From positions 1 through 64,000 of the forward strand of contig NZ_BBIO01000014.1 in assembly GCF_000739695.1 (NCBI RefSeq): a DNA stretch of 64,000 nucleotides, read 5' to 3'. The notes under the pieces were generated by a model. That model ran no database searches. It saw only the letters and a list, made by a program, of their open reading frames with translations, and had not been told where the DNA came from. Positions 44,916 to 54,231 of the stretch are shown piece after piece. Source of the DNA: Tepidicaulis marinus (GTDB taxonomy: Bacteria > Pseudomonadota > Alphaproteobacteria > Parvibaculales > Parvibaculaceae). The translations under genes were made by a program, and so were the position numbers. Within the stretch, counting starts at the first letter, position 1. Every line of letters starts with the position of its first letter.

Positions 44916-46223
44916 ATGGATGGTTGGCCTTTCTGGAAACGCCTGTATCAAAGGCAAATAAATCGTGATCTGGACCTATGGGTTACGAAGGGCTGGGTCA
45001 CCCAGCAAAATGCCGAAGCGATCCGCCGCTCGCTGGAAAGCGAAGATGGCGGCAGCCGCCTGCCTCTCGTGCTTTCGCTTCTGGGCGCGGCCCTGCTCGG
45101 CCTTGCCGCTCTCTCTTTCGTTGCCGCCAATTGGGCGGAGATGCCGAAGCTCCTGCGCCTTCTCATTCTCTTTGTTTCGCTTGGTGCTGCGTACGGCGCG
45201 GCGATCTGGCTTTATCTGAAAAAACACACGGGCTTCGCCGAAGCCGCGCTTCTACTTGCCGCGCTCCTTTTCGGCGCGAACATCATGCTCATCGCGCAGA
45301 TGTATCATCTGGCGAGCGATTATACGGGCGGGCTTTTTGCCTGGTCGCTCGGCGCGCTGGCGCTTGCCTGGGCGGCAAAATCCCGCGCCGTGCTGGCCGG
45401 CTCCTTTGTACTGCTCTTCATCTGGACGGGCACCGCCTCGCTCGATGCCGGTATCAGCCCGCACTGGACCTATATTCCCGCCTGGGCAGCGGCAACCTTG
45501 CTCGGCTTCCGCCTGCAATGGACGCCCTCCTACCATCTGTCCCTCCTCTCCTTCTTCGGCTGGCTGCTGATGGGGCTTGAAGGGTTCGGCAATTACCATT
45601 GGGACAGCGGCAATCTTCTGTTCTTCGGCCTTGCCATCGCGCTTACCGTCTGGCTGAAAGGCCGGCTCGGCGGCGCGCTCGGCCTGCGCATGGGGCGCGT
45701 TGCCGAAGCTTACGGCGCCATCGTCACCGGCATTTTGCTTTTTGCCCTGCAACTCGACGCGCTCGATTTCACGAGCGAGATGAGCTGGCGTCTGGTGCTG
45801 CTCGCCTTTGGCGCTTTCAACGTAGCGCTCCTGTTTTTCTGTGTGATGCGCCGCGCCTTCACCATGACGGGGCTTGCAGGCTTCGGCGCGCTGCTGGCGC
45901 TGACCGTCCTGCCCGCGATCCTCACAAGCGGGGAAACGAATTATCTCGATATGACGACCGGCATGGGCGGCATTCTCTATTTCGCTTTCGCCATCTGGCT
46001 CATTTTCCTCGGCACACAGTCGGCAAGCCGCTTCCTCGTCAATCTGGGCTTTACCGCCTTTGCCGCCGAGGCTTTCTATATTTATGCCGAAACGCTCGGC
46101 ACTTTGCTCGACACCGCGCTCTTCTTCGCCCTGGGCGGCATCCTGCTGATCGCGGGGAGCTGGGCGCTCAACCGCTGGCGCAAAAGAATGTTGGCTGAAA
46201 CCGGGAAGGGAGAGGCCCAATGA
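44916..46223 (+). CDS. DUF2157 membrane protein
   Basis: The 435-residue protein has a cytoplasmic N-terminal helix pair (WVTQQNAEAIRRSLE, typical DUF2157) and then about ten hydrophobic segments. The family occurs next to GDYXXLXY proteins, as here. Its function is unknown; a transport or membrane-sensing role is a guess. The ATG at 44916 has GGGGGAAACGGGC upstream. Its last codons overlap the next gene by four bases (ATGA), so the two are translationally coupled. Confidence 0.85.
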   Translation: MDGWPFWKRLYQRQINRDLDLWVTKGWVTQQNAEAIRRSLESEDGGSRLPLVLSLLGAALLGLAALSFVAANWAEMPKLLRLLILFVSLGAAYGAAIWLYLKKHTGFAEAALLLAALLFGANIMLIAQMYHLASDYTGGLFAWSLGALALAWAAKSRAVLAGSFVLLFIWTGTASLDAGISPHWTYIPAWAAATLLGFRLQWTPSYHLSLLSFFGWLLMGLEGFGNYHWDSGNLLFFGLAIALTVWLKGRLGGALGLRMGRVAEAYGAIVTGILLFALQLDALDFTSEMSWRLVLLAFGAFNVALLFFCVMRRAFTMTGLAGFGALLALTVLPAILTSGETNYLDMTTGMGGILYFAFAIWLIFLGTQSASRFLVNLGFTAFAAEAFYIYAETLGTLLDTALFFALGGILLIAGSWALNRWRKRMLAETGKGEAQ

Positions 46224-46852
46224 GCTTCATCGATAAGCAGATCAAAGGCCTGCAATCCCCTGCCCCCCGCGCCCGCGGCACCTTTGCGCTGGCCGTCGCC
46301 GCGATCTTCCTTGCTCAGGCGCTCTTTCTCGGCGCCATGATCTGGGACCGTATGGCGCTCCTGCGCTCCGGCACGGAAGTCACGCTCGCCATCGAGCCGG
46401 TGGACCCGCGCGATCTTTTCCGCGGTGACTATGTTGTCCTCACCTACGACATTTCGCGGCTGGAAGAATCGAAACTTGCAGGCGACAACGGCTTTGAAGA
46501 AGGCGACGAGGTCTGGGTGACGCTCGAAGAACAAGACGGCCTCTGGCAGGCCGCCGCCCTTTACCGCGCAGCACCTGACGATGGCATCTTCATCAAGGGC
46601 CGGGTGGATTATGCGATCGGCGCCCGCCCGCGCACCGTGGAAGAAGAGGAACCCTGCGAGAATTGCCGCATGCTCACGCTTTTCTACGGCATCGAAAGCT
46701 ATTTCGTGCCGGAGGGCACGGGCTGGGACCTTGAAGAGCAGCGCAACGAAAACCGCCTGGCCGCACGCATTGCGCTCGGCAGTGACGGGGAAGCCGCCAT
46801 CAAGGGGCTCCTCCTTGACGGCGAGCTGATTTACGAAGAACCGCTCTTCTAA
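46220..46852 (+). CDS. GDYXXLXY-family protein
   Basis: The 210-residue protein has one N-terminal transmembrane segment (about 20-42) and the family motif as DLFRGDYVVLTYDISRLE (GDYVVLTY near 72-79). A Cys-x-x-Cys (EEPCENC) occurs in the middle. GDYXXLXY proteins are typically encoded right after a DUF2157 gene; the pair is thought to be a membrane complex of unknown function. It overlaps the DUF2157 gene by four bases. Confidence 0.88.
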   Translation: MSFIDKQIKGLQSPAPRARGTFALAVAAIFLAQALFLGAMIWDRMALLRSGTEVTLAIEPVDPRDLFRGDYVVLTYDISRLEESKLAGDNGFEEGDEVWVTLEEQDGLWQAAALYRAAPDDGIFIKGRVDYAIGARPRTVEEEEPCENCRMLTLFYGIESYFVPEGTGWDLEEQRNENRLAARIALGSDGEAAIKGLLLDGELIYEEPLF

Positions 46853-46862
46853 TTTACACAGC

Positions 46863-48284
46863 TCACGCGGGCCGCCAATTGCCGTGGAAACCATGGGGGA
46901 TGCGCACGGGCAGATGCGCGAGCGCGAGCGGCCCCGCGCCAACATCGCTTGCATCGAAAACGGCAAAATCCGAGAGGTTCGTCTCCCGCCGGTAAATCGC
47001 GGTGACGAGATAGCCGTCCCCTTCCGCAGAGCCCGGCGCGCGCGGCACGAAGACGGGTTCGAGCACCGTATTGCCCGCGCCCGCATCCCACTCGGTTTTC
47101 TTGCCGGTCTCAAGATCGATATGCACCAGCACGTCATAGGAAGCGGCCTCCGCTTCCGGCCGCGCCATGGAGGCATAATAGCCGTGGCGGTAGCCGAGTC
47201 CCGCAAAGCGCTCATCGAGGCGCGGAAACTCGCCGCGAAGGTCGGACAGCACTTCTTCGCTATAGCTGTTCGTGTTGCCGTCGAGATCGAAGGTCCAGCG
47301 CACGAGCAGCCCCTGCTCGCTCGACAGATCGGAAGGCGGGCGCGCGCCATTCGCGTCCGGAAAAAGCGGCACGCGGGAATATTTCATCACATCGGCAATG
47401 ACCTTCGTATGCCCGCCCTCACGCACCGTATAGGCATTCATCGGATGATAGACATAGCAAGGATCGCCCTCGAACCAGCGCATGTCCTCCACCGCCCCGT
47501 CCCGGCGCATAATACCGATCATGCTCGGCGTATCCGGGTCCCAGGCGATGACCGGCCCGCCCTGCATGATCCGGTCAACATCGATGGTCGCGGGGAAAAG
47601 CGGAAAGATCACATGCTCGTCCGTGGTAATGAAGTCATGCATCATCGTGCAATAAGGCGCCTCGAATTTTTCGCTTCGCGTCACGCGCCCATCCGCGCCC
47701 ACCACATTATAGGCAATGGTCTTCGAGCCCGGCCCGTCCGCCATATAGGCGAAGAACAGCATTTCGCCGGTTTCAGGATCGATCTTGGGATGGGCGGTCA
47801 TCGCGCCTTTATATTTGCCCTCGAAGGTCCAGCTGCCCGCCGTTTCCAGCGTCACTGGGTCCATGGCAACGGGCGAGCTTCCTTCATCCAGCGCCAATAA
47901 CTTGCCGCCATGCCAGACGATATTGGTATTGGCGACATTGTTACGCAGTTCCTCGCCGCCCGGCGCGCGCGGCTCCCCAAAGCCGGTTCCGACGAGCCTT
48001 CGCCCCGCCTTGCGCTGCGCTTCATATTGCTCGGTATGCACCCAGCGGTTCCGGTAAGAGGCGCGCCCACCTTCCACATGAATGCCATGCACCATGCCCT
48101 CGCCCAGAAACCAGTGATGCTTTTCCCCGAGCGGGGGAAACATCGGGTTCGGACCATTGCGGTAAAGCGTGCCGGAAAGCGCCTCGGGCATATCGCCCGT
48201 CACAACGAGATCCGGCGCGTCCATCTCGGCCAGCACCGGCGCGTAATTGCCCTTCAGGACACCAATTTCAGGAAACGGTTTCAT
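46863..48284 (-). CDS. Carotenoid oxygenase-family protein
   Basis: These seven-bladed-propeller Fe(II) enzymes cleave carotenoids, stilbenes or lignin-type alkenes. The 473-residue protein has the four-His iron site: candidate His in TAHPKIDPETGE, CTMMHDFITTDEH, and the C-terminal VRIPHGFHGNW. GTLYRNGPNPMF near the N-terminus is the usual start. The ATG at 48282-48284 has GGAGGAG about ten bases upstream. The substrate class is not readable. It is convergent with the GDYXXLXY gene. Confidence 0.9.
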   Translation of the reverse strand: MKPFPEIGVLKGNYAPVLAEMDAPDLVVTGDMPEALSGTLYRNGPNPMFPPLGEKHHWFLGEGMVHGIHVEGGRASYRNRWVHTEQYEAQRKAGRRLVGTGFGEPRAPGGEELRNNVANTNIVWHGGKLLALDEGSSPVAMDPVTLETAGSWTFEGKYKGAMTAHPKIDPETGEMLFFAYMADGPGSKTIAYNVVGADGRVTRSEKFEAPYCTMMHDFITTDEHVIFPLFPATIDVDRIMQGGPVIAWDPDTPSMIGIMRRDGAVEDMRWFEGDPCYVYHPMNAYTVREGGHTKVIADVMKYSRVPLFPDANGARPPSDLSSEQGLLVRWTFDLDGNTNSYSEEVLSDLRGEFPRLDERFAGLGYRHGYYASMARPEAEAASYDVLVHIDLETGKKTEWDAGAGNTVLEPVFVPRAPGSAEGDGYLVTAIYRRETNLSDFAVFDASDVGAGPLALAHLPVRIPHGFHGNWRPA

Positions 48285-48502
48285 AAGCCAAGCTCCTCCA
48301 TCCTCCCGGCTATTACACAGCCGCGCCGCGGCAATTGCCACCGCTCATCCGGCCCATTTGTGAACAATAGGATGTGCAGGGACCGCCCGTTCGATTCGCT
48401 TGCACCGTAATGCCGCCCTTGCCGACGCGGCGTCGGAATAGGCGCCATTGCGCTTGGCCTTCCCGCTTCTATGATGGCGCCAAACGAATTGGGGAGCCTC
48501 CG

Positions 48503-49480
48503 ATGAAAGCCATTCTCTGCCACGACTACGCGCCGCCGGAAAAACTGCGCTTTGAAGACGTGCCCGATCCTGCCGCCAAAGACGGCCAGGCCATTATCGC
48601 CATCAAAGCGGCGGGCGTCGGCTTTGTGGACGGCCTGCTTGTCCAGGGGCTCTATCAGGTCAAAATCCCCCTGCCCTTTATTCCCGGCACGGAGTTTTCC
48701 GGCATCGTGGAAAGCGTAGGCGCAGGCGTCAAAGACTTAAAACCGGGTGACAGAGTGCTCGGCTCGGCCATGGGCGGGGCCTGTGCGGAAAAAATCGCCG
48801 TGCCTGCCGCGTCCTGCGTGCCCATTCCGGATAATCTGGACTTTGCACCTGCCGCCGGCATCATCATCTCTTATTGCACCGCGCTTTACGGGCTGCGCGC
48901 CTGCGCGAATGCCAAGGGAGGCGAAACGCTGCTTGTCCTCGGCGCGGCAGGCGGGGTCGGCAGCGCCGCCATTCAGCTTGCAAAAGCCATGGGGCTGAGC
49001 GTCATTGCCGCCGCCTCCAGCGAGGAAAAGCGCAACACCGCACGCACGCTCGGCGCGGACCATACCGTCGATTATACGAAGGAAGATTGGCGGAGCGATC
49101 TGAAGGAACTGACCGGCGGCAAAGGCGTCGATCTCGTCTATGACCCGGTGGGCGGGCCGATCTCGGAAGCGGCCTTGCGCTCGCTCGCGCCGGGCGGGCG
49201 GCATCTCGTGGTCGGCTTTGCGGCCGGCGACATTCCCCGCATCCCGCTCAATCTGCCGCTTTTGAAGCGCTGCTCGGTGGTCGGCGTGGATTGGGGGGGC
49301 TTTGCCCGGGCCGAGCCGCAGAATGCGGCGCCCTTCATGCGCGATCTCATGGCAATGATCGCCAAGGGAAAGCTTAAACCGGAAGGTTTTGCCCTTTATC
49401 CCATGGCCGAAGCCGGGCGGGCGCTCAGCGACATTGCCGCGCGCAAGGCGCTGGGCAAAGTGGTGCTGACGAACGACTAA
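48503..49480 (+). CDS. Zinc-free quinone oxidoreductase-like (MDR/NADPH:quinone reductase) protein
   Basis: The 325-residue protein belongs to the medium-chain dehydrogenase superfamily: GroES-like N-terminal domain (about 1-120, with IPGTEFSGIVESVGAGV and PGDRVLG), and a Rossmann domain with LLVLGAAGGVGSAAIQLAK (near 143-160). It lacks the structural and catalytic zinc cysteines, as in NADPH:quinone reductases and enoyl reductases. The ATG at 48503 has GGGGAG upstream. Confidence 0.92.
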   Translation: MKAILCHDYAPPEKLRFEDVPDPAAKDGQAIIAIKAAGVGFVDGLLVQGLYQVKIPLPFIPGTEFSGIVESVGAGVKDLKPGDRVLGSAMGGACAEKIAVPAASCVPIPDNLDFAPAAGIIISYCTALYGLRACANAKGGETLLVLGAAGGVGSAAIQLAKAMGLSVIAAASSEEKRNTARTLGADHTVDYTKEDWRSDLKELTGGKGVDLVYDPVGGPISEAALRSLAPGGRHLVVGFAAGDIPRIPLNLPLLKRCSVVGVDWGGFARAEPQNAAPFMRDLMAMIAKGKLKPEGFALYPMAEAGRALSDIAARKALGKVVLTND

Positions 49481-49501
49481 AGAAGAGGCGCGGGACGGCG
49501 C

Positions 49502-49837
49502 TTAGTCGTCCCGCTCGTCCCCACGCTCTTGCGGAAACTTGCCGAAGGGAAAGGGTTTTTCTTCCTGCCCGTAAGTAATGAAGGTCAGGCATTCCCAGAC
49601 ATAGGCGACCAGCCGTTTGGAAAAGGCAGCCAGCTCCTCGTTTTTTTCGCCATTGATCAGCACGACGATGAATTGCACCGCGCCGAGCAGGATCGACAGG
49701 GAAAAGGCGATATTTCCCAAAAACCAGAAGCCGATCATGTAAAGCACGCGCTGCCAGGCTGCGCCGCCTGGGCGCTCACCCGCCTGCTCGCCGCTGCGAT
49801 CCGAACCGGAACTCGAATGGGAAGATGCATCGCTCAT
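49502..49837 (-). CDS. DUF4389 membrane protein
   Basis: The 111-residue protein has a hydrophilic Ser-rich N-terminus (about 1-27), two transmembrane segments (about 30-48 and 50-66), and SKRLVAYVWECLTFITY, typical of DUF4389. The C-terminus is charged. Function unknown. The ATG at 49835-49837 has GGAGA upstream. Confidence 0.8.
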   Translation of the reverse strand: MSDASSHSSSGSDRSGEQAGERPGGAAWQRVLYMIGFWFLGNIAFSLSILLGAVQFIVVLINGEKNEELAAFSKRLVAYVWECLTFITYGQEEKPFPFGKFPQERGDERDD

Positions 49838-49945
49838 TGGGGTCTCCTGGAGTTCGCGCCGGCGCGCCGAAAGCCGCGCCTCATAAGATGTGGGGGGCAG
49901 GCGCGCGCTTTCAAGCTTGAGAGCCAATCCTAGAGAGACTGGTCC

Positions 49946-50731
49946 TCAGCCCTTCCACTCGCCATAGCCCACATTGCCCGGCCCGCCGGAAGGCGAGGTT
50001 TTGATCGGATCGAAAAACCCGAAAAGCAGAAGCCCGGCGAAAAACCCGCCAAGATGGGCTTCCCAGGCAACCGAGACGATCTGGCCCGAAGGCGTCAGCC
50101 CCGTAATGCCGAAAAGCAGATTCATGCCGATCCAGATGGCAATGAAGATGAGCGTGCGCCGGTCCGTCAGCGCCTGAAGGATGCTGGCCTGCGCCCTTGG
50201 CGCGCCGGGAAGCCCCGTCTGGCCCGTGCCGATCATGCCGAGCGGGCCGCCCGCCAGAAAGACAAAGCGCGCCGCCCCGCCCATGAGCCCGGACACCGCC
50301 GCCGAGGCCCCTACAACCGGCGTCAGCTCGCCCGCATAGATCACCACATGGGTAATGCCGCCGATAATGGCGCAGATCAAATAGAAGGTAAGAAAACGCG
50401 CCGTGCCGATCCGCCGCGCCACGGGCGTGCCGAAGGCAAGCAGCCAGATCGAATTGAAAATCACATGGGTCCAGCCCCCATGCAAAAAGGCATAGGTGAT
50501 GAAAGTCCAAAGGTCCGCGAGAATGCCGCCGGGAAAAAAGTAGAGGTTGCCGTCCACCGCCGGGGCATAACGCGCGGGAATGAGCGAGCCCCAGATGAGG
50601 AGATCGCCGGATAATTCACGCCCGCCATAGGCTTGCAGCAGAAAGACCGCGAAAATGGCGGCGACCAGCGCAATGACCACGGAAGGCGCGTTAAATGCGG
50701 GCGGCTCTTTATATTCCTGTAAATCAGCCAC
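49946..50731 (-). CDS. Rhomboid-family intramembrane serine protease
   Basis: Rhomboids cut transmembrane substrates inside the membrane with a Ser-His dyad. The 261-residue protein has six to seven helices. TYAFLHGGWTHVIFNSIWLLAFG is the family's H-x2-H-x2-N-type motif, the catalytic Ser is in VVGASAAVSGLMG (GxSx, near residue 142), and the catalytic His in WEAHLGGFFAGLL. Compared with GxSG the last Gly is Ala, still seen in active alphaproteobacterial forms. Its start overlaps the DsbA-like gene by eight bases. Confidence 0.88.
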   Translation of the reverse strand: MADLQEYKEPPAFNAPSVVIALVAAIFAVFLLQAYGGRELSGDLLIWGSLIPARYAPAVDGNLYFFPGGILADLWTFITYAFLHGGWTHVIFNSIWLLAFGTPVARRIGTARFLTFYLICAIIGGITHVVIYAGELTPVVGASAAVSGLMGGAARFVFLAGGPLGMIGTGQTGLPGAPRAQASILQALTDRRTLIFIAIWIGMNLLFGITGLTPSGQIVSVAWEAHLGGFFAGLLLFGFFDPIKTSPSGGPGNVGYGEWKG

Positions 50732-51356
50732 GGGCCGCCGCCTTCTTCAAGGGAAGCTCGCCTTTCAGCGCCGCCTCGACGAGGGGCAGCCGGTCATTGC
50801 CGAAGAACATACTCTCTCCATTCACAAACATGGTGGGCGAACCGAACCCGCCCCGCTCGATCACTTCTTCCGTATTTTGCTTCAACCGGTCCTTGATATC
50901 CTGATCCTTGATCCGTTTCAGCAGCATTTCAGGATCGATACCGACTTTCTCGCAGATCTTCGCGATCTCTTCCGGCTGGCTGATGTCTTTCAGATCGCCC
51001 CAATAGGCCTCGAACATGGCCCAGGCGTAGGGCACGAGCTTGCCTTCATCCTGCGCGACGATCGCCCCGCGCATCGGGTCCACCGCCTTGACGGGAAAAA
51101 CGGGCGGCTGGCCGATCTTGATGCCGGTGAAGCTCGCCCAGTCCTGCAGGTCCTTCACATAATACTTGCCCTTGATCGGATTGGGTTTGGCGCGCAGCTC
51201 GTAAACTTCCTTGTTAACCACGTTGAAGACACCGCCCACCAGGATGGGTTTCCAGATCACCTCAGCGCCCGTGCGCTCGATCACCTCGTGAACCCGCGCA
51301 AAACAAAGGTAAGTCCAAGGGCTCGAACAATCGAAATAGAATTCCAGCGTCGCCAT
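50724..51356 (-). CDS. DsbA-family 2-hydroxychromene-2-carboxylate isomerase-like protein
   Basis: Family members isomerise naphthalene-pathway hydroxychromene carboxylate using glutathione, or are general DsbA/kappa-GST relatives. The 210-residue protein starts LEFYFDCSSPWTYLCF, where the CxxC of DsbA is CSSP and only the first Cys is kept; WKPILVGGVFN and FGSPTMFVNGE (cis-Pro loop) are as in the family. The ATG at 51354-51356 has AGGAG-like sequence upstream. The end overlaps the rhomboid start by eight bases, so the pair is translationally coupled. Confidence 0.86.
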   Translation of the reverse strand: MATLEFYFDCSSPWTYLCFARVHEVIERTGAEVIWKPILVGGVFNVVNKEVYELRAKPNPIKGKYYVKDLQDWASFTGIKIGQPPVFPVKAVDPMRGAIVAQDEGKLVPYAWAMFEAYWGDLKDISQPEEIAKICEKVGIDPEMLLKRIKDQDIKDRLKQNTEEVIERGGFGSPTMFVNGESMFFGNDRLPLVEAALKGELPLKKAAARG

Positions 51357-51689
51357 CCCGCCGCTCCTTATGGTTAACCGCCCGGCTTGCCGCGGGCATT
51401 GAGCGCGAGTGTGGCCGCTCGGGGCCGGATTCGCAACGCGTGCCCGTTCCCGGCCACCACGGCCCGGTGCCACCTGTCCCAGCAAGAGACAAATCCGGCG
51501 TGCCAAAGGGAGGCCGAAAGCGGGATTTCCCCCGTTTTCCCCTTAACGCCGCCTTAACCATGAGAAAAACCCCGCAGAAAAGCTCGCATTTTTCGCGAAA
51601 ATTCCTTCGCCCCGCCGCTGGCACGGCCATTGCGATCCCTTTGGCAAAACAAAAAAAGATCTCAGACCAATCGTTTGACGAGGCTCAAC
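51357..51689. other. Gene-free stretch upstream of the hfaA-like gene
   Basis: Of these 333 bases no part looks like a gene. The right end should hold the hfaA-like promoter; I cannot point to convincing -35/-10 boxes. Confidence 0.5.
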
Positions 51690-52142
51690 ATGGCAAGCAC
51701 GGCAACAAAAAAAGCGCTCAGCGCCCTTACCGGCATCACCGCCGGTATTGCCATCGGCACCTTGTCGGCACTTACGCCGGCAGCCGCCTTCGATTTCGAG
51801 GAAAACCGCTTCACGGCCAATGTGCCCTACGGCATGGATTCCTCGGTCGAGCTGAACCAGCCCATGTACCCCTCGTTCCGCGATGACAATGGCAACCGCG
51901 TCATTGCAAACGGCGATCTCACCGCATCTGGCGGCGGCACCCACACCTCGGGCGTCGGCTTCACCAGCACCAGCGGCGGGAACGGCAATTGCACTGGTGT
52001 GAGCTGTGGTTCCAATTCGGCACAAGCCATCGGGAACCAGATCAACGTTGTGACGACCGGCTCCTACAACACGGTCGTGATCAACGCAGAACAAATAAAC
52101 AATGGCAATCAGCAGGCTACGGTGACCAACAATGTTCAGTAA
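51690..52142 (+). CDS. hfaA: HfaA-like holdfast-anchor/adhesin component
   Basis: In Caulobacter, HfaA is a small exported protein that, with HfaB and HfaD, anchors the holdfast adhesin to the envelope. The 150-residue protein has a signal peptide (cleavage after TPAAA near residue 33) and SVELNQPMYPSFRDDNGNRVI, which resembles HfaA as I remember it. The C-terminal third is Asn/Gln-rich with a curlin-like spacing (NQINVVTTGSYNTVVINAEQ, then INNGNQQATVTNN), suggesting an amyloid-type fold. It is 16 bases before the hfaB-like gene. The name is a family-level inference from the pair. Confidence 0.65.
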   Translation: MASTATKKALSALTGITAGIAIGTLSALTPAAAFDFEENRFTANVPYGMDSSVELNQPMYPSFRDDNGNRVIANGDLTASGGGTHTSGVGFTSTSGGNGNCTGVSCGSNSAQAIGNQINVVTTGSYNTVVINAEQINNGNQQATVTNNVQ

Positions 52143-52158
52143 CCCTCTTGGATACACG

Positions 52159-53139
52159 ATGAAAAGCGCGGGCCGCATTCTGTCCGTCGCAAGTGTCGCA
52201 GCGGCCCTTGCAGGCTGCATCTCCCCGGTGGCGGATACGACGGGCCGTTATGCGGAGCCGATCGGCAATGCCCCGGTGATCAACAATGAAACACCTTATT
52301 CGAACGCGCTGCGCTGCATCGCGCGTTCCTCCCGCAACGTCAGCACTGCCCCGCGCATCGCTGTCGGCAACATTCAGGATTACACCGGCAAGGCCGAGCC
52401 TGAAGGCGGCCGTAAAGTGACCCAGGGCGCCGCCCTGATGGCCATTTCCGCCCTCGCCAAAGCCGGCGTGCGCCAGGTGGAGCGGTATGACACGGGTGTC
52501 ACCGAGCTTGAGCTGAAATATGCCAATAACAAGCTGATCGGCGACCAGGACGGCCAGGCCTTCCGCCAGATCGTTGCCGGCACCATCCGCGGCTCCGACT
52601 ATTACCTCGTCGGCGGCATCACGGAGCTGAACTTCAACATCCGCTCCGGCGGCGTGGACGGCTTCTTCTCCGATCTCGACACGGACGGCGCGAAAGCCAA
52701 CCTGCTGGTCAACCAGTTCGTCATGAATGTGGGCCTGGACCTGCGCCTCGTGGACAGCCGCACGCTGGAAGTGATCGATGTCGTTTCCTACCAGAAGCAG
52801 ATCATCGGCCGTGAAATCAAAGCCGGCGTCTTCGACTTCTTCGGCGGCAACATCTTCGACATCGCCGCAGGCGAAAAGGCCCTCGAGCCGCTGCAGCTCG
52901 CCGTGCGCTCGGTCATCGAACGCGCCGTCCTAGAAATGATCGTGCCGGTCTATGGCATCGATCCGGCCCCTTGCGCCAATTTCGGCAAGAACGGCGATCC
53001 GCTGGGTGAAATCTACTACGACGCCCCGCGCGGCCAGCAGAATGCCGACAGCGGCATGCGCACCGCCGCCGCCCCGGTCCGTCCTTACGACTACTACTCC
53101 GAGCCGGTCTTCACGGGCCTGCGCGGCCGGGTCAACTAA
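52159..53139 (+). CDS. hfaB: CsgG/HfaB-family lipoprotein (outer-membrane secretion channel)
   Basis: CsgG-type lipoproteins form nonameric outer-membrane channels exporting curli; HfaB is the relative required for HfaA/HfaD export. The 326-residue protein has a lipobox (AAALAGC, Cys20) and CsgG landmarks: AVGNIQDYTGK, VTQGAALMAISALAKAGVRQVERYD, LKYANNKLIGD, and a membrane-hairpin region with FNIRSGG. The start ATG at 52159 gives the best lipoprotein signal; an ATG at 52132 is possible. No hfaD gene follows in the window. A strong terminator lies at 53210-53240. Confidence 0.9.
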   Translation: MKSAGRILSVASVAAALAGCISPVADTTGRYAEPIGNAPVINNETPYSNALRCIARSSRNVSTAPRIAVGNIQDYTGKAEPEGGRKVTQGAALMAISALAKAGVRQVERYDTGVTELELKYANNKLIGDQDGQAFRQIVAGTIRGSDYYLVGGITELNFNIRSGGVDGFFSDLDTDGAKANLLVNQFVMNVGLDLRLVDSRTLEVIDVVSYQKQIIGREIKAGVFDFFGGNIFDIAAGEKALEPLQLAVRSVIERAVLEMIVPVYGIDPAPCANFGKNGDPLGEIYYDAPRGQQNADSGMRTAAAPVRPYDYYSEPVFTGLRGRVN

Positions 53140-53209
53140 CACCCAAGAATTCCGCCGGGCTCCGGCCCGGCCCCAAGTTTCCCAAGAGGAAAGCCTGAGA
53201 GCCAACTAG

Positions 53210-53240
53210 GGGAGGATCGCAAGATCCTCCCTCTTTTTTT
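53210..53240 (+). terminator. Rho-independent terminator of the hfaA-hfaB pair
   Basis: A perfect nine-base stem GGGAGGATC/GATCCTCCC closes on a GCAA tetraloop and is followed by TCTTTTTTT. Confidence 0.93.
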
Positions 53241-53268
53241 GTGCACGGGCGGGTGAGGCGAATGCCTA

Positions 53269-53295
53269 TGGACCCCGGGACAAGCCCGGGGTGAC
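53269..53295 (-). repeat. REP-like palindrome, single copy (TGGACCCC...GGGGTGAC)
   Basis: Same family as the copies at 14.4, 39.5 and 54.5 kb, here without a partner. Confidence 0.85.
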
Positions 53296-53397
53296 GGCTT
53301 CTATGTGCGGCATTATGTAGGAACTGGGACAAGGCCCAAGTCAGGCGGAAGCCATGATAAGGGGCTGGTGGTTGGGATTGTCTGCACGTGGGCCGCT

Positions 53398-54231
53398 TTA
53401 TGTGGACCAATTCCCATCATCGCAATACATGAATACGGCACCATCAAGCGGGCCATCAATATCGCCCGGTACTCGGATATTGAAGGCGGTAATCCGCTCT
53501 ACTCCAAAAACGTCTCTGTAATAAAATCTACCCACTACAAACATGGGCGTTCTACCGGCAGAGATTTGGCCCTTAAGCATATCAAACAAACGGTTTTCTA
53601 TGGGGATAGAGACCGATCTTCCTTGAGATGGAGCAATACCAAGGCGCCCTTGGCGTTCAGCATTGACGAGAAAGTCATCTTCTGGATCTTTGGGAACTTC
53701 ACCAGACGGGCTGACGTGATATTTAAGAGAGCGCCTTACGTTATAGGCGGGCGTTTGCCCACGGTTCCTATACTGAACCTCAATCAGAGTGGCGTAGGGA
53801 CCATCAAAATTGTGAAGCAGCACATCTTCAATGCTGATATAGGCCCGCAACTGCTTTTCGGCGGACGTTCGGGTGATAGTGGCCATTTCCTGAGCGGCAA
53901 CAGCAGTTTTCCAAGCCTCCAAAAAAGTCAGAGCAAGCAAGACGACACCGGCAAAGGTGATCCAGAAAAGCCGCTCAGCCCAAAGCGCCATGCCTTCTTG
54001 AGCCGCGAGATCGCGGCGCTCTCGTTCATCCTGGGTGGCTTCTGGATCGGCTTTCAGGGACTGGGCCGCAGGGAACTGCGTTTCGATCCTATCGGCTTCT
54101 GTATGTATCTCGGCGGCGCTTTGATAGCTGCCACTGGCGCTACCATGCTCGTTCAGTGAGCCCGCATAAACCAAGGCTAGGGCTAGAAATCCCCCAACCG
54201 CAGTGAAGAACAGCCAATCGCGCTTAGACAT
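53398..54231 (-). CDS. Two-helix membrane protein of unknown function (accessory)
   Basis: From the ATG at 54229-54231 the 277-residue protein has two transmembrane segments (about 7-23 and 86-105) separated by a charged periplasmic loop, then a cytoplasmic soluble domain (about 130-277) with YISIEDVLLHNFDGPYATLIEVQYRN in two parts, typical of a widespread unnamed family. There is no good ribosome site, and the frame extends to a TTG at 54300. The sequence is less GC-rich than its neighbours and lies between REP-like copies, so it may be acquired. Confidence 0.6.
   Translation of the reverse strand: MSKRDWLFFTAVGGFLALALVYAGSLNEHGSASGSYQSAAEIHTEADRIETQFPAAQSLKADPEATQDERERRDLAAQEGMALWAERLFWITFAGVVLLALTFLEAWKTAVAAQEMATITRTSAEKQLRAYISIEDVLLHNFDGPYATLIEVQYRNRGQTPAYNVRRSLKYHVSPSGEVPKDPEDDFLVNAERQGRLGIAPSQGRSVSIPIENRLFDMLKGQISAGRTPMFVVGRFYYRDVFGVERITAFNIRVPGDIDGPLDGAVFMYCDDGNWST

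Noticed and set aside
53305-54159. A 284-codon frame opposite the two-helix membrane protein gene
   Set aside because: It starts inside the repeat, has no ribosome site, and the minus-strand frame gives a coherent membrane protein.
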